Shown here piece after piece: positions 27,500 to 38,262 of a stretch of DNA of 64,000 bases. The notes beneath the pieces were generated by a model, which saw only the letters and a program-made list of their open reading frames with translations, was not told the DNA's origin and ran no database searches. Position numbers and translations under genes: made by a program. The stretch is taken from positions 2,728,001 to 2,792,000 of the forward strand of contig NZ_CP090376.1 of assembly GCF_022836875.1 (NCBI RefSeq), read 5' to 3'. This DNA is from Flavobacterium enshiense. Lineage in GTDB: Bacteria; Bacteroidota; Bacteroidia; Flavobacteriales; Flavobacteriaceae. Positions within the stretch are counted from its first letter, which is position 1; each line of letters begins with the position of its first letter.

Positions 27500-28690
27500 A
27501 CTTCAAAAGAAAAAAGAGAAAAAAAGAAAGCCATCCCGCCAAGTGGAGGGTTTCAGAAAAGCAAGTTTTTCGGATAAAATACTACCCGATAGGGTGGAGA
27601 TTTTATCCGAAACCCGTAGGGCTTGAACTTGCTTTTCTGAAAACCGGAACTAAACTTTGCCTTCTTTTTTTTTCTTTTTTGTTTTGATATCCGAATTGTT
27701 TCAACTGAAAAACTATCAGGTGTTTTTACTACTAATCAAAGGCGTGTATCAATGTGGCAGGGGTCTTGAAAGGGTATCGAATTTTGGGGCAGGTTGAAAT
27801 ACCAAAAAGGAAACAAATACAAATGCTTTCAACCTGAACCGAAATTTGATACTCTTTCTTAGGGTTTGATTTTTGGGGATGCCTACGGCTACTTATGAAA
27901 AGGAAATTACAAGAGGTGTTCTGAAAACGCAAGGCATCTCCAAAAAACAACTATAAACCATTCATAGTGCGGTGGCAGTAGCGGAAGCATGGGTATTGTT
28001 TCCTTATTTGTAAACGAAAGGTCTTCTGATTGGTTTTATGCCGGCTTGATGCCTTTACAAGTGAATAGTGAAATGTGAGAAATAAATAAGAGGTCCTAGT
28101 TATGGAATGGTAAGGCATTGAGCTGGCGTGAAACCAATTACGGCAATGCTACTGACAAATAAGGAAACAATACTTATGCGGGGTGCTTTTGGTTTTGTGG
28201 GTGCTGCTTACTGGAGTTGAAAGTCGCAGGCTCAGTTTACTGTGGATAGTGTTATGAAAAATGGACAGCACTTACAAAGCCAAAACTATTACTACCGCTT
28301 TAAACACAAAGAAGCTAAAAACAGGAAACGGAAACTTCTTCTGAAATGAATTTTGCCTAAAAATTCCTTCTGAAAAACGACGCTTGTTAAAGGCGGTGGT
28401 GAAGGGCGGTATTTTTGGTAGCCGGGTGATGCGATGGAAGCTACCAAACATGTTGCCCTGGAGCCACCGACAATCGTGTGAGGTGGACGGTCGAGATTTT
28501 TAAGGAAGAAGGTGTTATGTGCAGGGGGTTACAATTGTTGTTCCCGGCTGGCTTTGTGAAGTTTGGGATGAGTATGCCTTTTGATTTCTCTTTATCTTTT
28601 ACCATAACAAACACAAAACCAACATACCCCATTACCCAAGCACCCGAATTGCACAAAACTACCGGTAACAGCAGTTGTTTTTATTTACAA
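27500..28690 (+). ncRNA. Candidate large structured non-coding RNA
   Basis: The roughly 1.2-kb region has no convincing gene, yet contains at least eight long helices in series and nested: 27551-27567/27626-27642 (17 bp perfect) enclosing 27570-27580/27600-27610; 27771-27799/27828-27856; 27870-27884/27932-27946; 27987-28011/28155-28179 enclosing 28029-28055/28112-28138; 28187-28206/28265-28284; 28404-28422/28440-28458; 28531-28547/28662-28678. In the 27-bp helix all five non-Watson-Crick positions are G-U on the + strand, and in the 20-bp helix all three are. That polarity favours a folded + strand RNA over DNA palindromes. Ends and promoter are not defined. An origin of transfer or decayed element is the main alternative. 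Confidence 0.6.
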
Positions 28691-28692
28691 TG

Positions 28693-29034
28693 CTACTTTT
28701 TCTGTTTGCTTAAAGAAATAAATCTTGGACTGTTCCTGATGTATTCCATTGCTTCAGCCTCTATTTCATCCATTGTTTTTATCCGTTTGGAAAATACCCA
28801 ATCATCGATTTCCGATTTCTTGAAACATACCTTTCTACCGTTCTTGTAATGTGGTATTCCGTTTGAAGATGTTAGTTTATAAATAGCCGACGACGAACTT
28901 TTTAAATATGCCGTAACTTCTTTTAAATCCATTAATTCATTTACTGGTAGTCTTTGCTCTGGAATTTTGATTCTTTCAATCGCTCTTTCAATTCTGTCGA
29001 GTCTTTCTAAAATAAGTTCAAAAGGATTTTCCAT
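28693..29034 (-). CDS. Helix-turn-helix (excisionase-like) DNA-binding protein
   Basis: The 113-residue protein has an N-terminal coiled segment (ELILERLDRIERAIERI) and a MerR/excisionase-type winged helix: LMDLKEVTAYLKSSSSAIYKL, then IPHYKNGRKVCFKKSEIDDWV. This is the common HTH_17 form in Bacteroidota integrative elements, usually a regulator or directionality factor. It lies at the 3' end of the defence operon. Confidence 0.8.
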   Translation of the reverse strand: MENPFELILERLDRIERAIERIKIPEQRLPVNELMDLKEVTAYLKSSSSAIYKLTSSNGIPHYKNGRKVCFKKSEIDDWVFSKRIKTMDEIEAEAMEYIRNSPRFISLSKQKK

Positions 29035-29147
29035 TTTTTACCTAAAATTAGCGAAATGAAGCAAACAAAGAACCGGCTTTAGGAATACTTGGACTAAAGA
29101 CGGTTTTTGTGCAGCTGAATGAGATAATTTTAAGAATACCAAGAGGC

Positions 29148-32100
29148 TTATTCTTTCACTTTCTCTAAATTAATGGAAAACCTTTTAGCAATTATTGAAG
29201 ATATTCTGATTAGTTCTTCAGAATTGTCTTCAGTATTTATTCTAAAAACATAATCCCTGATTAGCTCCTTAAAGCCTTTATCAAATTTTATTTTTTTCTC
29301 ATTATCTAGGGTAAATAATTTTTCTATAAATATTAATTTATCAATGTTAGACGGTTCTTGCAAAGCTTCTTGAATATAAAGAGTGAATATATCTTTTTCC
29401 TTATTAATCAATTCAATTAAGAACTGCTTATTAATAAATTCGTTATTTAATTCAAAAAAACTTCCCTCTAAATTTTCCTTTTCATCAACAATTAATTTAG
29501 TTATCCTTTTACAAAAATTATCATAATGAGTAGCTTCCAGTAGCTTAATAATTTTAGACCAGTTTTCTATTTGCCAATCTTTAAGGCTATGCATTGGGCT
29601 GTTTTTAAAAAAAGAACCACAAACGAATCCATATAAGGCATCGTTTAATTTATCCAAGAAAAACTGATTGTTATACTCTTTTACTTTTAGTAAAATATCA
29701 AATAAATAATCATTTACAGATAACGATTCTTTTAAAACTTCAACATCGAGTTTTTTTAATTCACTTTCGATTTTTCGAAGTATTCTATCTGACTTATTCG
29801 AAGTTATAATTTTATAAATCACATAATCATTTGAACTCAAATTTAAATCCTCAATCATTAAAACATCATCCTCTAATTTAGAATACTCAAAGAATTTTGT
29901 AATGAGATTAGAAATATTAAACCCTTTTTTTTCAATATCCTGAACTCTTATTAAAACATTAAAAGGATTCTCAATATTGAACGCATCACCATCATCATTT
30001 GAAACCATCAAGTCTATTATATCACAACACAGAATGTTGTTAGCATCAGAACTTAATTCCCATACGATTTTCAATAAATTATTTTTCTTCAAAATTTCAT
30101 AAGAACGCTTTGCATTTTCTCCATCAGAATTTTTCCAATAATCATGAATATTATTAATCATATTATTTGCCTGATAATTTTCTTGGGAAATTTCATCAGT
30201 CAAATGGATAACTTTCTCTTTAAAATATACAGCACATAAAGTGGCTATAATACTAATATCTTTTTCATTTTCAGGCAATGTAGAACAACAGACAGAATAA
30301 AATTGAGGCAATTTTAAGAATTCTGAAAAATCATGGTTTTTGTAATTATAAAAGATGTTTTCAAATAATTCAATTGATTGAAAATTAAAAACATTTCCAC
30401 TTTGATTGCCATAATTCCAAGAAAAATGATTTTTCAAGTTTAATAATATTGGATCAAGATTTAAAGACTCATGTTGAATATAATTGTTTATCAGAGAGTA
30501 TACATTATGAGGAATACTGTGTCCTGGATTTATCTGATTTGCAGTTTCAGCAATATTTTGTTGAGAGGGAAGCAAAAAGTTTGAAATATTTGAAAAATCA
30601 CTATACTCACTTAAATCTCTCCAATTTTCAAATTTTATATTTAATACTTTAACTTTAAAGTTTATTAGTGTAGTCTGAGAAATGTGGTTTAATGTCTCGA
30701 TAAAAAATTTATTTCTCTGGTCATTTAAGGTCTCTGAAGCTTCATTTTTATTTTCCTGATATTCATAAACGCTAATAAAAAAAGACCAAACATGTTCAAT
30801 ACTAACATCTTTAGAGAACTTTTTAAATAAATCAGAAGTACTTTTGATATCTTGTACAAAATTCTTATTGAATAGATAATTATGTTCTTTTTCCTTACTC
30901 AAATATTGGCATAAAGAAGGAATAAAATTATTATTAATATTCACATCATAATTTTCAAAACATTTATTGATTGGTGTACAATACCTTAAATAATCTCGTA
31001 ATTTATCGGTGTTTGTAATTTTATTTTTAAAAATAGACCAAAATACTGTATTGAAATTTGAAATCAAATCCTTTAATAATTCCGGGTTATTATTATTCAA
31101 AGCCTCCAGAATTTTTGGAGTTAATAATATTTGTGAACCTTGTTCTTTACTAACACCATAAATTATAGCAGCAAGCTCTAGAATTGTATTTTCATCAATT
31201 AGGTTTACTTCTTCATTTGAAATTTTTGACCTATCAATTAAATAACTAGCTATTTCATCGTTGGAATTACCTTGTAAGTATCTCTTGTAAACATAAAACG
31301 CAATACTTTTAGTAGAAATTTGTTCTGAAATATGATTTCTTAGAAAACCTACCTGATTTATGTATGTTTTTATCTCTCGTGGTTTGGGATTATCTAAAAT
31401 ATCTTTTCTTGTTTTCTCAATTACCTCAATGACAACATCTTTATCGGTTTTATTCCACTCCGAAAAGCTTTTGTCAACCATCTTCTGTATAAAATCTAAC
31501 CAATTTGAAATGATTGGTTTGGGGACATCAATCCTAACTTGAAAACTTTTGTCAAAAAATGAGCTGGAAAACTTATTATCAATACTTCTCGAACCATCTT
31601 GATTTTCAGTATAATTTTCCCAAATTTTCTTTAAACTCTGTTCATCATAAGGTATTATTGTGAAGACATTTTTAAAAGTATCGTAATCCTTTGAAGCTGG
31701 GTTTTTATGTTGAATAAAAGTTTGCAATGTTGACCAAATTCTTAGGGAAACATCTGCATCAACCCTGTCAAGATTATCTAAAACAATAACTATTTTTCTC
31801 TTTTTTTGAGCATTATATATCTCCAAAATTTCTTTAAAATATTTTTCAAATTCAATTGAACTTCTTTCATCATCCCCAACAACATCTTCGGTAATTGTCT
31901 CCTTAGAATTATTTTGCAAAAAAGCCCAATTATTTAAATCCTTTAGCTTTGATTTATCTTTTCTTAACAGATTATAATTATATAACAGCACGGCAAAAGG
32001 AGAAAGTGAAAAAATAATACCTACTAGTAGAGCACTGTTTACAGAACCACCTAATTTTAAAGTAACATTATCATAACTAACCGCAGAAAGTAAAGCTACA

Positions 32101-32552
32101 CCAATTGTAAAAAAGAACATTGCAACAGTCAACAACAAACCTAACTTTGTAGTGCTTCTTGTTATATCAGTGGTTTTTACTCTTTTTTCTCTCGATATAA
32201 TTTTTCTCTTTTCCTCAAGTTCTTTTATTATATCTTCATCATTCCCATTTTCTTTAAAAGAGTTTATCAGACTTTCTAAAAATATCCTTCTTAAAGGGTC
32301 ACCTTCGTGAGCCCAGGCATCAAAATAAAAAAAACAAAAATTATCCTTATTCTGTTTATCATTTTTGAGAAGGTTTATAATTGTTGACTTACCTGAACCC
32401 CAAGGACCTGATAAGCCAATAGTTATCCCCTCATCCTCATTTTTGATTAAATTCAATAACGAGCACTTAATATTTTCATGAGTTTGCTCTTCATAAAAAT
32501 CTGTAACTTCTACCTCTTCTCTTAGAATTTTGTAATTGTAATTTGTGCTCAT
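29148..32552 (-). CDS. KAP family P-loop NTPase, membrane-associated
   Basis: The product is 1134 residues. Walker A is GPWGSGKSTIINLL (about residue 50), with two transmembrane helices inserted after it (about 128-150 and 172-195, LGLLLTVAMFFFTIGVALL and ALLVGIIFSLSPFAVLLY) and Walker B KIVIVLDNLDRVD (about 258). This is the KAP NTPase layout; such proteins have been linked to phage exclusion. The long C-terminal helical region is not recognised. It is the last gene of the restriction/defence operon, 51 bp after the kinase-like gene. Confidence 0.85.
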   Translation of the reverse strand: MSTNYNYKILREEVEVTDFYEEQTHENIKCSLLNLIKNEDEGITIGLSGPWGSGKSTIINLLKNDKQNKDNFCFFYFDAWAHEGDPLRRIFLESLINSFKENGNDEDIIKELEEKRKIISREKRVKTTDITRSTTKLGLLLTVAMFFFTIGVALLSAVSYDNVTLKLGGSVNSALLVGIIFSLSPFAVLLYNYNLLRKDKSKLKDLNNWAFLQNNSKETITEDVVGDDERSSIEFEKYFKEILEIYNAQKKRKIVIVLDNLDRVDADVSLRIWSTLQTFIQHKNPASKDYDTFKNVFTIIPYDEQSLKKIWENYTENQDGSRSIDNKFSSSFFDKSFQVRIDVPKPIISNWLDFIQKMVDKSFSEWNKTDKDVVIEVIEKTRKDILDNPKPREIKTYINQVGFLRNHISEQISTKSIAFYVYKRYLQGNSNDEIASYLIDRSKISNEEVNLIDENTILELAAIIYGVSKEQGSQILLTPKILEALNNNNPELLKDLISNFNTVFWSIFKNKITNTDKLRDYLRYCTPINKCFENYDVNINNNFIPSLCQYLSKEKEHNYLFNKNFVQDIKSTSDLFKKFSKDVSIEHVWSFFISVYEYQENKNEASETLNDQRNKFFIETLNHISQTTLINFKVKVLNIKFENWRDLSEYSDFSNISNFLLPSQQNIAETANQINPGHSIPHNVYSLINNYIQHESLNLDPILLNLKNHFSWNYGNQSGNVFNFQSIELFENIFYNYKNHDFSEFLKLPQFYSVCCSTLPENEKDISIIATLCAVYFKEKVIHLTDEISQENYQANNMINNIHDYWKNSDGENAKRSYEILKKNNLLKIVWELSSDANNILCCDIIDLMVSNDDGDAFNIENPFNVLIRVQDIEKKGFNISNLITKFFEYSKLEDDVLMIEDLNLSSNDYVIYKIITSNKSDRILRKIESELKKLDVEVLKESLSVNDYLFDILLKVKEYNNQFFLDKLNDALYGFVCGSFFKNSPMHSLKDWQIENWSKIIKLLEATHYDNFCKRITKLIVDEKENLEGSFFELNNEFINKQFLIELINKEKDIFTLYIQEALQEPSNIDKLIFIEKLFTLDNEKKIKFDKGFKELIRDYVFRINTEDNSEELIRISSIIAKRFSINLEKVKE

Positions 32553-32603
32553 TTACTGTATTATTAATTAACTCATTATATCATCAAAAACTCTAATAAA
32601 TTT

Positions 32604-34478
32604 TCACAATCCTAAATTATGAGTTATTTTTTTACTTAACATTAGTGCAGAATGATAAGCATATAATTGATTCATATCCTTATATTGAATTTGTCTAAAT
32701 GTCATAATAAATAATGATATAAAATATTCAATAGACTCATTTGGATTTATAAAATCAGAGCTTGAACAGTATCTAATATTTGTAATAATCCCCAATATCT
32801 CTTGCAGCTTTTCTCTATTATTTGAGAAATTATAACTTTGTTGAAAAGTACTATCATTTAATAGTTCTTCTTCAATCTGTAATAATTCATCCAAAGGAAT
32901 ATATCTGGGTATGTGTTTAAACTTGACAGAGCATTCTAGAGAAGTAAAATCAACTAAAGAATGTCCGTAATCTGTGTAACCAAAATCTATTAAATAAATA
33001 TTTTTTTCATTGTCAATGAAAAAATTCTCTGTGTGTAAATCACCATGACATACTTTCTCATTACAGCTTAATTTATAAGACCATATTTTATTAAAATTCT
33101 GACATAATTCATTACCAAAGACTTCTTCATTATTAATATTTAATATTTCTGAAATCTTGGCAAATATTTTTTCTTCATCTATATAATTTTCATATAATTC
33201 TTTTACTGTTTTATGAATTTTATTTTCATACTCCGATTTCCAATGATAAAATATCCCCAATGAAAATAAATCATTAATAATATCCTTTTTATTTAAAATT
33301 AAACCATCACAATTATCATTCATAATTTCACTAAAAGGATAAGAATTTGATCCTTTTTCTGATATGGCAAAATTGTAAAGAATACCTTCGTGAGTTAATG
33401 TTTCTGAATAAGAAGCATTATATTCTGAAAAACCTTTAAAACCGTTTATGTATTTATGAAAATTTTGAATTTCATTTTTTAATTTCTCACCCTCATTTAA
33501 CCCAAACTTAATTATGTATTTTTTTTCACTTTCAAAAGTGTTAGATTTTTTAGGTCTAATCTCCAGAACTTTTGCTCCACTGAATCCCCCTGATAAAAGC
33601 CTATAAAAAATCAAAGGTGTTTTAAAAGATTCACATAATTTTTTAATTATTTTTTCCTCTTCAAAATTTATTTTAGTATTTGAAATGAAGGTACTTAAAG
33701 TTGTTTCTATTTCATTTATAAAATGTCTTCGAACATTCGTTTTTTCAATTTTAAAAATATCTCCTTTTTCAAAAATCAAAGAATAACTCTCAAAGGTCTC
33801 GAAAACATCAGGGCTTATAATATCAGAAATTTTTGATTTTAATTTAATTAAATTACTTTCATCATTCATTTTAGACATTAAAAGAAAAATACAAATATAA
33901 TTTTTACCTTCATCTGGGGTTCTTTTATGAAACTCATCTATTAATAAAAAATTAGAAGTCCCAAATTCTTTTTCTACCTTCTTCTTTAGAGGATTGTAGA
34001 AATAATTTTCTTCATATAAAAAAACCAACTCGTATTCACCTGAAGGATCATTTTCTAATCTTATTAAAAAATATCCTTTATATGTTTCAAAATAATCCCT
34101 AAGTACTGTAACTACTTTTTTAAGCAAGCCATTATAAGTAATTATTACTGAATCAATTTGTTTTTTTTCAGCAATAACTTCTTCAGAAACAAGTTTTTTT
34201 TCATTTTCAGAGTCAACTAAACTAAAATCTATTTTTACAATATCCGTAGTGATATTATTATCAAAACATATTTGCAAAAAAACATTAACGAATTCGGTAT
34301 AATTAGTCCTTTGATCATTTGGAATTTGCTTTAATTTAAACTCTATTTCTTGAATTTGAGAATAATTTATCACACCTTTTTCAGTGGCTTTTTCTAGCAT
34401 AGTATAAAACAACTGTACTTCTTCACTCCTACTCATCACCATAGATGTTTTTCCTTGTTTCAAAAGCTTTTCTACCAC
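32604..34478 (-). CDS. Aminoglycoside-phosphotransferase-like kinase with N-terminal extension
   Basis: The product is 624 residues. The C-terminal half is a kinase-fold phosphotransferase: GGFSGAKVLEI (nucleotide loop), YIIKFG (Lys), catalytic loop CHGDLHTENFF, and metal-binding LIDFGYTDYGHSLVDF. Residues 1-270 are not recognised. Its start overlaps the ATPase gene by 50 bp, showing tight coupling. By context it is a defence component that may phosphorylate a protein or small molecule. An ordinary antibiotic resistance enzyme is unlikely given the size and context. Confidence 0.75.
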   Translation of the reverse strand: MVEKLLKQGKTSMVMSRSEEVQLFYTMLEKATEKGVINYSQIQEIEFKLKQIPNDQRTNYTEFVNVFLQICFDNNITTDIVKIDFSLVDSENEKKLVSEEVIAEKKQIDSVIITYNGLLKKVVTVLRDYFETYKGYFLIRLENDPSGEYELVFLYEENYFYNPLKKKVEKEFGTSNFLLIDEFHKRTPDEGKNYICIFLLMSKMNDESNLIKLKSKISDIISPDVFETFESYSLIFEKGDIFKIEKTNVRRHFINEIETTLSTFISNTKINFEEEKIIKKLCESFKTPLIFYRLLSGGFSGAKVLEIRPKKSNTFESEKKYIIKFGLNEGEKLKNEIQNFHKYINGFKGFSEYNASYSETLTHEGILYNFAISEKGSNSYPFSEIMNDNCDGLILNKKDIINDLFSLGIFYHWKSEYENKIHKTVKELYENYIDEEKIFAKISEILNINNEEVFGNELCQNFNKIWSYKLSCNEKVCHGDLHTENFFIDNEKNIYLIDFGYTDYGHSLVDFTSLECSVKFKHIPRYIPLDELLQIEEELLNDSTFQQSYNFSNNREKLQEILGIITNIRYCSSSDFINPNESIEYFISLFIMTFRQIQYKDMNQLYAYHSALMLSKKITHNLGL

Positions 34479-36312
34479 CTTCTAAAATGGTAATAATTTC
34501 ATTTTTAACCTCATTTATTGAACCATCAATTAAACGATTTGACTTCTTATTCTCATAATTTAAAAATAAATTATATTCTGAATCTGAAAGAACCGGTATG
34601 TTTGGATTATGTGTTATGAATATAAGTTGTCTTTCATTTTTTTGCGATTTAATAATTTCATGAATTTTTGAACTAATATATTTATTATCCAAATTATCTT
34701 CCGGTTGATCAATTATTAGTGGATTATTTGAAACTGCAAAAATTATTGGTAAAACAGTTGTACACCTTTGCCCCATAGAAAGCTCATCAGAATTCCTATA
34801 ATTATCCATAATCATTACATCTCCTTCAATTCTTAGCTTGAAATCCGGTAAATCTTCACAATAAATGCTTTCAATTTGATAAATATATTCAGAGTCAAAA
34901 AGAGAATCTATTATAGCCATAGAACGCATTTCATCAATACCACTTATTTGTTTTAATGTATTAAAATCCTTTTCTTGAACAACCTTTGCGAATTGATCTG
35001 GTTTAAATGTTTCTATAATTTTTGAAACTAACTCATTATATCTTAACCCTGATCCTTTGAGAGCTTCTTTAAGTTTGTCTTCAAATTCATTTACAATCCC
35101 AGAAAACTTCAATGTTATTTTAACATCACCTTGAAGAATATTATTAATATCTTTAATAGCTGAAAGTCTTAGAGAATATATCTTATTTTTAAGATTATCT
35201 AGATTTTCTATTAACTGTTTTCTTTCTTTTATTAATCTACCTTTTTTTAGTTGTATATCAACAACATCTTTCAATAATAATTCTTTTTCTTTTTTCCTAG
35301 TTGTTAGAATATTTAGTCTATTAAAATAATCCCTATTTGTTTCAAATTTTTGCTTAAGTTTAATGAAGTCAGCTTGTTGTCCTTCATGAATTAACGATAC
35401 ATCTCTATATTTTTCAATTAATGTAGATTTATTAGCATTGATTATTTTAATTACCTCATTAAGTTTTTCCTCTATTTTAGCATTATTTTTTTTTGTAAAA
35501 TCAATTACTTCATTAATAAAACCTTTGTTAAGAAATTCTTCATTGTCAGATATTGAATTTTTATAACTTTCTATTAAATCATTTTCTGTTAAGCTTAATC
35601 TATTTTCTAAATCATGATATAATGCGAGTGTCTTTTGGAAAAATCTTTTTTCATCTGTTCTCTTTTTCTCATTTAAATCAGCATTTTCGAATTCTTTTAT
35701 CTCTTTATGATTAATATCTATTGGCTCATTTTTTCTAAAGTCTTCAATCTCATCTTCAATATTTTCGTACTGAAGAATTGAACTATTTAATTGTTTAATT
35801 TGATTGTTTTTAGTTTTAATATCCTGCGCATTTTCATCTAAATCAATTTGAGAGGATCGAATTTGTTTTTTTAAATCTTTTATTTCTAAATTAATTTTTT
35901 TATCAATCAGCTCTAATCTCTGAATTGGGGTCCTCCCAATTTTCTCAATCATATTTGTTTCATAAAAATCACACTCTATTTCATTGATAATTCTACCTAG
36001 TGATACAAATTCAGAATTAGGATACTTAAATGGTTGCGGCTCTTCATTAAACGTTTTAACGATTCTATACATCGAACCATCAGCTGCTTCGATTTCAACA
36101 TTAATTTCACCATTACTTAAATTACTTTTAAGTATATCGTTTGTTTCACCTCTCTGTGAATCAACATTCAAAGCCGATTTTAAAAAAAATAAAAGAGTAG
36201 ATTTACCTGTTCCTCTACCTCCCATAATACAATTCATCCTTTCATCAAATTTGATAATCATATCCTCAAAAAAGGGTGAATTTTTTATTTCTAATGATTT
36301 AATTTTTTTCAT
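34429..36312 (-). CDS. SMC/ABC-type ATPase, TrlF-like
   Basis: The product is 627 residues. Walker A GGRGTGKSTLLF is near residue 32; the middle (130-400) is a long coiled coil; the C-terminal half has the ABC signature LSMGQR, Walker B LIIDQPEDNLDN, and the switch ITHNPNIPV. The end ILEGGRKAFETRKNIYG resembles the C-terminus of TrlF-type defence ATPases, but no PHP nuclease domain is present here. It starts 10 bp after the methyltransferase stop and overlaps the kinase gene. Confidence 0.8.
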   Translation of the reverse strand: MKKIKSLEIKNSPFFEDMIIKFDERMNCIMGGRGTGKSTLLFFLKSALNVDSQRGETNDILKSNLSNGEINVEIEAADGSMYRIVKTFNEEPQPFKYPNSEFVSLGRIINEIECDFYETNMIEKIGRTPIQRLELIDKKINLEIKDLKKQIRSSQIDLDENAQDIKTKNNQIKQLNSSILQYENIEDEIEDFRKNEPIDINHKEIKEFENADLNEKKRTDEKRFFQKTLALYHDLENRLSLTENDLIESYKNSISDNEEFLNKGFINEVIDFTKKNNAKIEEKLNEVIKIINANKSTLIEKYRDVSLIHEGQQADFIKLKQKFETNRDYFNRLNILTTRKKEKELLLKDVVDIQLKKGRLIKERKQLIENLDNLKNKIYSLRLSAIKDINNILQGDVKITLKFSGIVNEFEDKLKEALKGSGLRYNELVSKIIETFKPDQFAKVVQEKDFNTLKQISGIDEMRSMAIIDSLFDSEYIYQIESIYCEDLPDFKLRIEGDVMIMDNYRNSDELSMGQRCTTVLPIIFAVSNNPLIIDQPEDNLDNKYISSKIHEIIKSQKNERQLIFITHNPNIPVLSDSEYNLFLNYENKKSNRLIDGSINEVKNEIITILEGGRKAFETRKNIYGDE

Positions 36313-36321
36313 ATCTTCAAT

Positions 36322-38262
36322 TTAAAACGCATTAAATTTATCTCCCAAATAATGTTTCAGGTTGTATTTTTTGGTGGTGTCCAAGGCTCTTTCTAGGCAA
36401 ATGAATTTCTTGTCTGTGTTGGTTTTAAAATACTCTACGGTATCTAAATCAATACTTACATCTAAACAGATTAGCGTTTCCTTTTCTTCATCCATAACCA
36501 AGACGATTTCGTTCTTTTTGAACTGCGGCTGCGCTTCGGTTTTGTAATTTAGAGAGAAGTTATTTTTTAACAGAATTTCGGTTAATAGTTCTTCTTTGTT
36601 GAAGGCATTTACTAACTGGCTTTCTTTTTCTGTAATGTATTTTTTTAAAGCGTCCAAATTCTCTGCATCAGATAACTCCGGGCTTGGTGCAAACTCAACT
36701 CTTGGGAAGTTTGATTTTTGTAATTTGAATACTTTGAAGCCTAATCCTTTAAGAGCCTGTTTTTTTTCTTCAGCTTTTTTATCCTCAGAAAATAAATCGG
36801 GCTTTTCTTCAGCTTTTACTTTAATTATTTTCTCAACAATTCGTTTATTACGTTCGATTGTAATGTCACTAATCTTTTTATATCCTTCTTTATAAGCTTC
36901 ACTCTTTTCATCTGTTTTCTCAGGGACTTGAACTAAAATGTATTTACGACTCCCTCCATCTTTCTCATTAAGAGAATGCACTGCATGTCCTGTTGAACCT
37001 GAACCACCGAAAAAGTCCAAAATGATATCATCATCCTTATCGCAAGAAATCGAAATTATCCTCTCCAATAATTGGACAGGTTTGGGAAAATCAAATATTT
37101 TTTTTCCATCGAACAAACTTCTTAAATCTCGTGCTGCCTTTTTATTTCCATCTAAATCATCCCATAATGGAGAGGGTCTTTTTGTTCTGCCTTCTAAATA
37201 GTACTTAACATAAGGCCACCATATTTCTGAATCTTCTTTTTTTGTTTTTTTCCAAAGAATAAAACCTTCATCAACCAATCTGTTATATGTGTTCTCTTCA
37301 AATCTCCATCGACTTTCATATCCTCCGGGACCAATTGGAAACAATTCTTCACCATCAGGGTTTAAAATAGCATAATACATGTTAGGTCTATCCTCTCTCT
37401 TGTCATTACTTCCTGTTTTACGCATTTGATCATAAGCATATTTTCCTTTTTCATCTTCATTTTCAAACCTTTTCAAATCATGCTCAGTCAAAGGCAGACC
37501 ATTTAGGGCTCTATCTGTGTTTTTAGAATATACAAGAAGGTAATCAAAAGAACTACCTAAACCATCGCTATCTTGACCTGTTGTTTGTCCTGTGGTTCTT
37601 ACAATACAGCCAATAAAATTTTCCTCATTAAAAACTTCATCACATAATTTTCTCAAATGATGAACCTCGTTATCATCAATTGAAATAAATATAATCCCAT
37701 CATCACTTAGCAATTGTCTAGCAACCAATAAACGTGAATACATCATATTCAACCAATTGGAATGGTAGCGCCCATCTGTTTCTGAATTGGTATCAATAAC
37801 AATCCCATTTTCTACATATTCTGCTTCTTCCCAATAGGCTTTTTTATCTTGGGTAAAATTATCATTGTACACAAAATCATTACCTGTATTGTATGGTGGG
37901 TCTATGTAAATGCACTTGATTTTTTCACGATAACTACCACTTAACAGTTTTAATACTTCAAGATTCTCGCCTTCGATAATCAGGTTTTCACTTGTTTCCG
38001 GATTTACACTTCTTGCCTCATCAAAAATCAAAGTTGCATTACTTGGTGTAAAAGCCTTACGTTTTTCAAAGCTTTTGCCAAACCAACGGAATTCGTAACG
38101 CTCGGTTTCGTTAACACTATCAGGATTAACTGCTTTTTTTACTTCGTCGATATTTAAACTTCCTTCACTTGTAAACCAATCCGGAAACATTTGCTTTAAG
38201 TTTTGCAAACGCTCGTTGTTCCAATCGTTACTTAATGGCATATAATCGTTAATGGTTTCCAT
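36322..38262 (-). CDS. mod: Type III DNA methyltransferase (Mod subunit)
   Basis: The 646-residue adenine methyltransferase is of the beta class: catalytic DPPYNTG (about residue 120) comes before the SAM-binding FFGGSGSTGHAV (about 410). A target-recognition region lies between, with a C-terminal domain typical of Mod. It shares one base with the upstream dinD stop (38262). With Res it forms a type III restriction-modification complex that protects host DNA by modifying one strand. Confidence 0.93.
   Translation of the reverse strand: METINDYMPLSNDWNNERLQNLKQMFPDWFTSEGSLNIDEVKKAVNPDSVNETERYEFRWFGKSFEKRKAFTPSNATLIFDEARSVNPETSENLIIEGENLEVLKLLSGSYREKIKCIYIDPPYNTGNDFVYNDNFTQDKKAYWEEAEYVENGIVIDTNSETDGRYHSNWLNMMYSRLLVARQLLSDDGIIFISIDDNEVHHLRKLCDEVFNEENFIGCIVRTTGQTTGQDSDGLGSSFDYLLVYSKNTDRALNGLPLTEHDLKRFENEDEKGKYAYDQMRKTGSNDKREDRPNMYYAILNPDGEELFPIGPGGYESRWRFEENTYNRLVDEGFILWKKTKKEDSEIWWPYVKYYLEGRTKRPSPLWDDLDGNKKAARDLRSLFDGKKIFDFPKPVQLLERIISISCDKDDDIILDFFGGSGSTGHAVHSLNEKDGGSRKYILVQVPEKTDEKSEAYKEGYKKISDITIERNKRIVEKIIKVKAEEKPDLFSEDKKAEEKKQALKGLGFKVFKLQKSNFPRVEFAPSPELSDAENLDALKKYITEKESQLVNAFNKEELLTEILLKNNFSLNYKTEAQPQFKKNEIVLVMDEEKETLICLDVSIDLDTVEYFKTNTDKKFICLERALDTTKKYNLKHYLGDKFNAF

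Noticed and set aside
27500..28690. Group II or group I intron
   Set aside because: No reverse transcriptase, maturase or homing endonuclease frame is present, and no domain V-like hairpin was recognised.
27069..28849. ORFs in the structured region (for example 28478-28849 and 27445-27687)
   Set aside because: They cross the helices or the antisense of the HTH gene, have improbable composition and no recognisable domains.
32604..34478. Antibiotic resistance phosphotransferase
   Set aside because: The kinase core is embedded in a 624-residue protein coupled to a defence-type ATPase, unlike the roughly 260-300 residue resistance enzymes.
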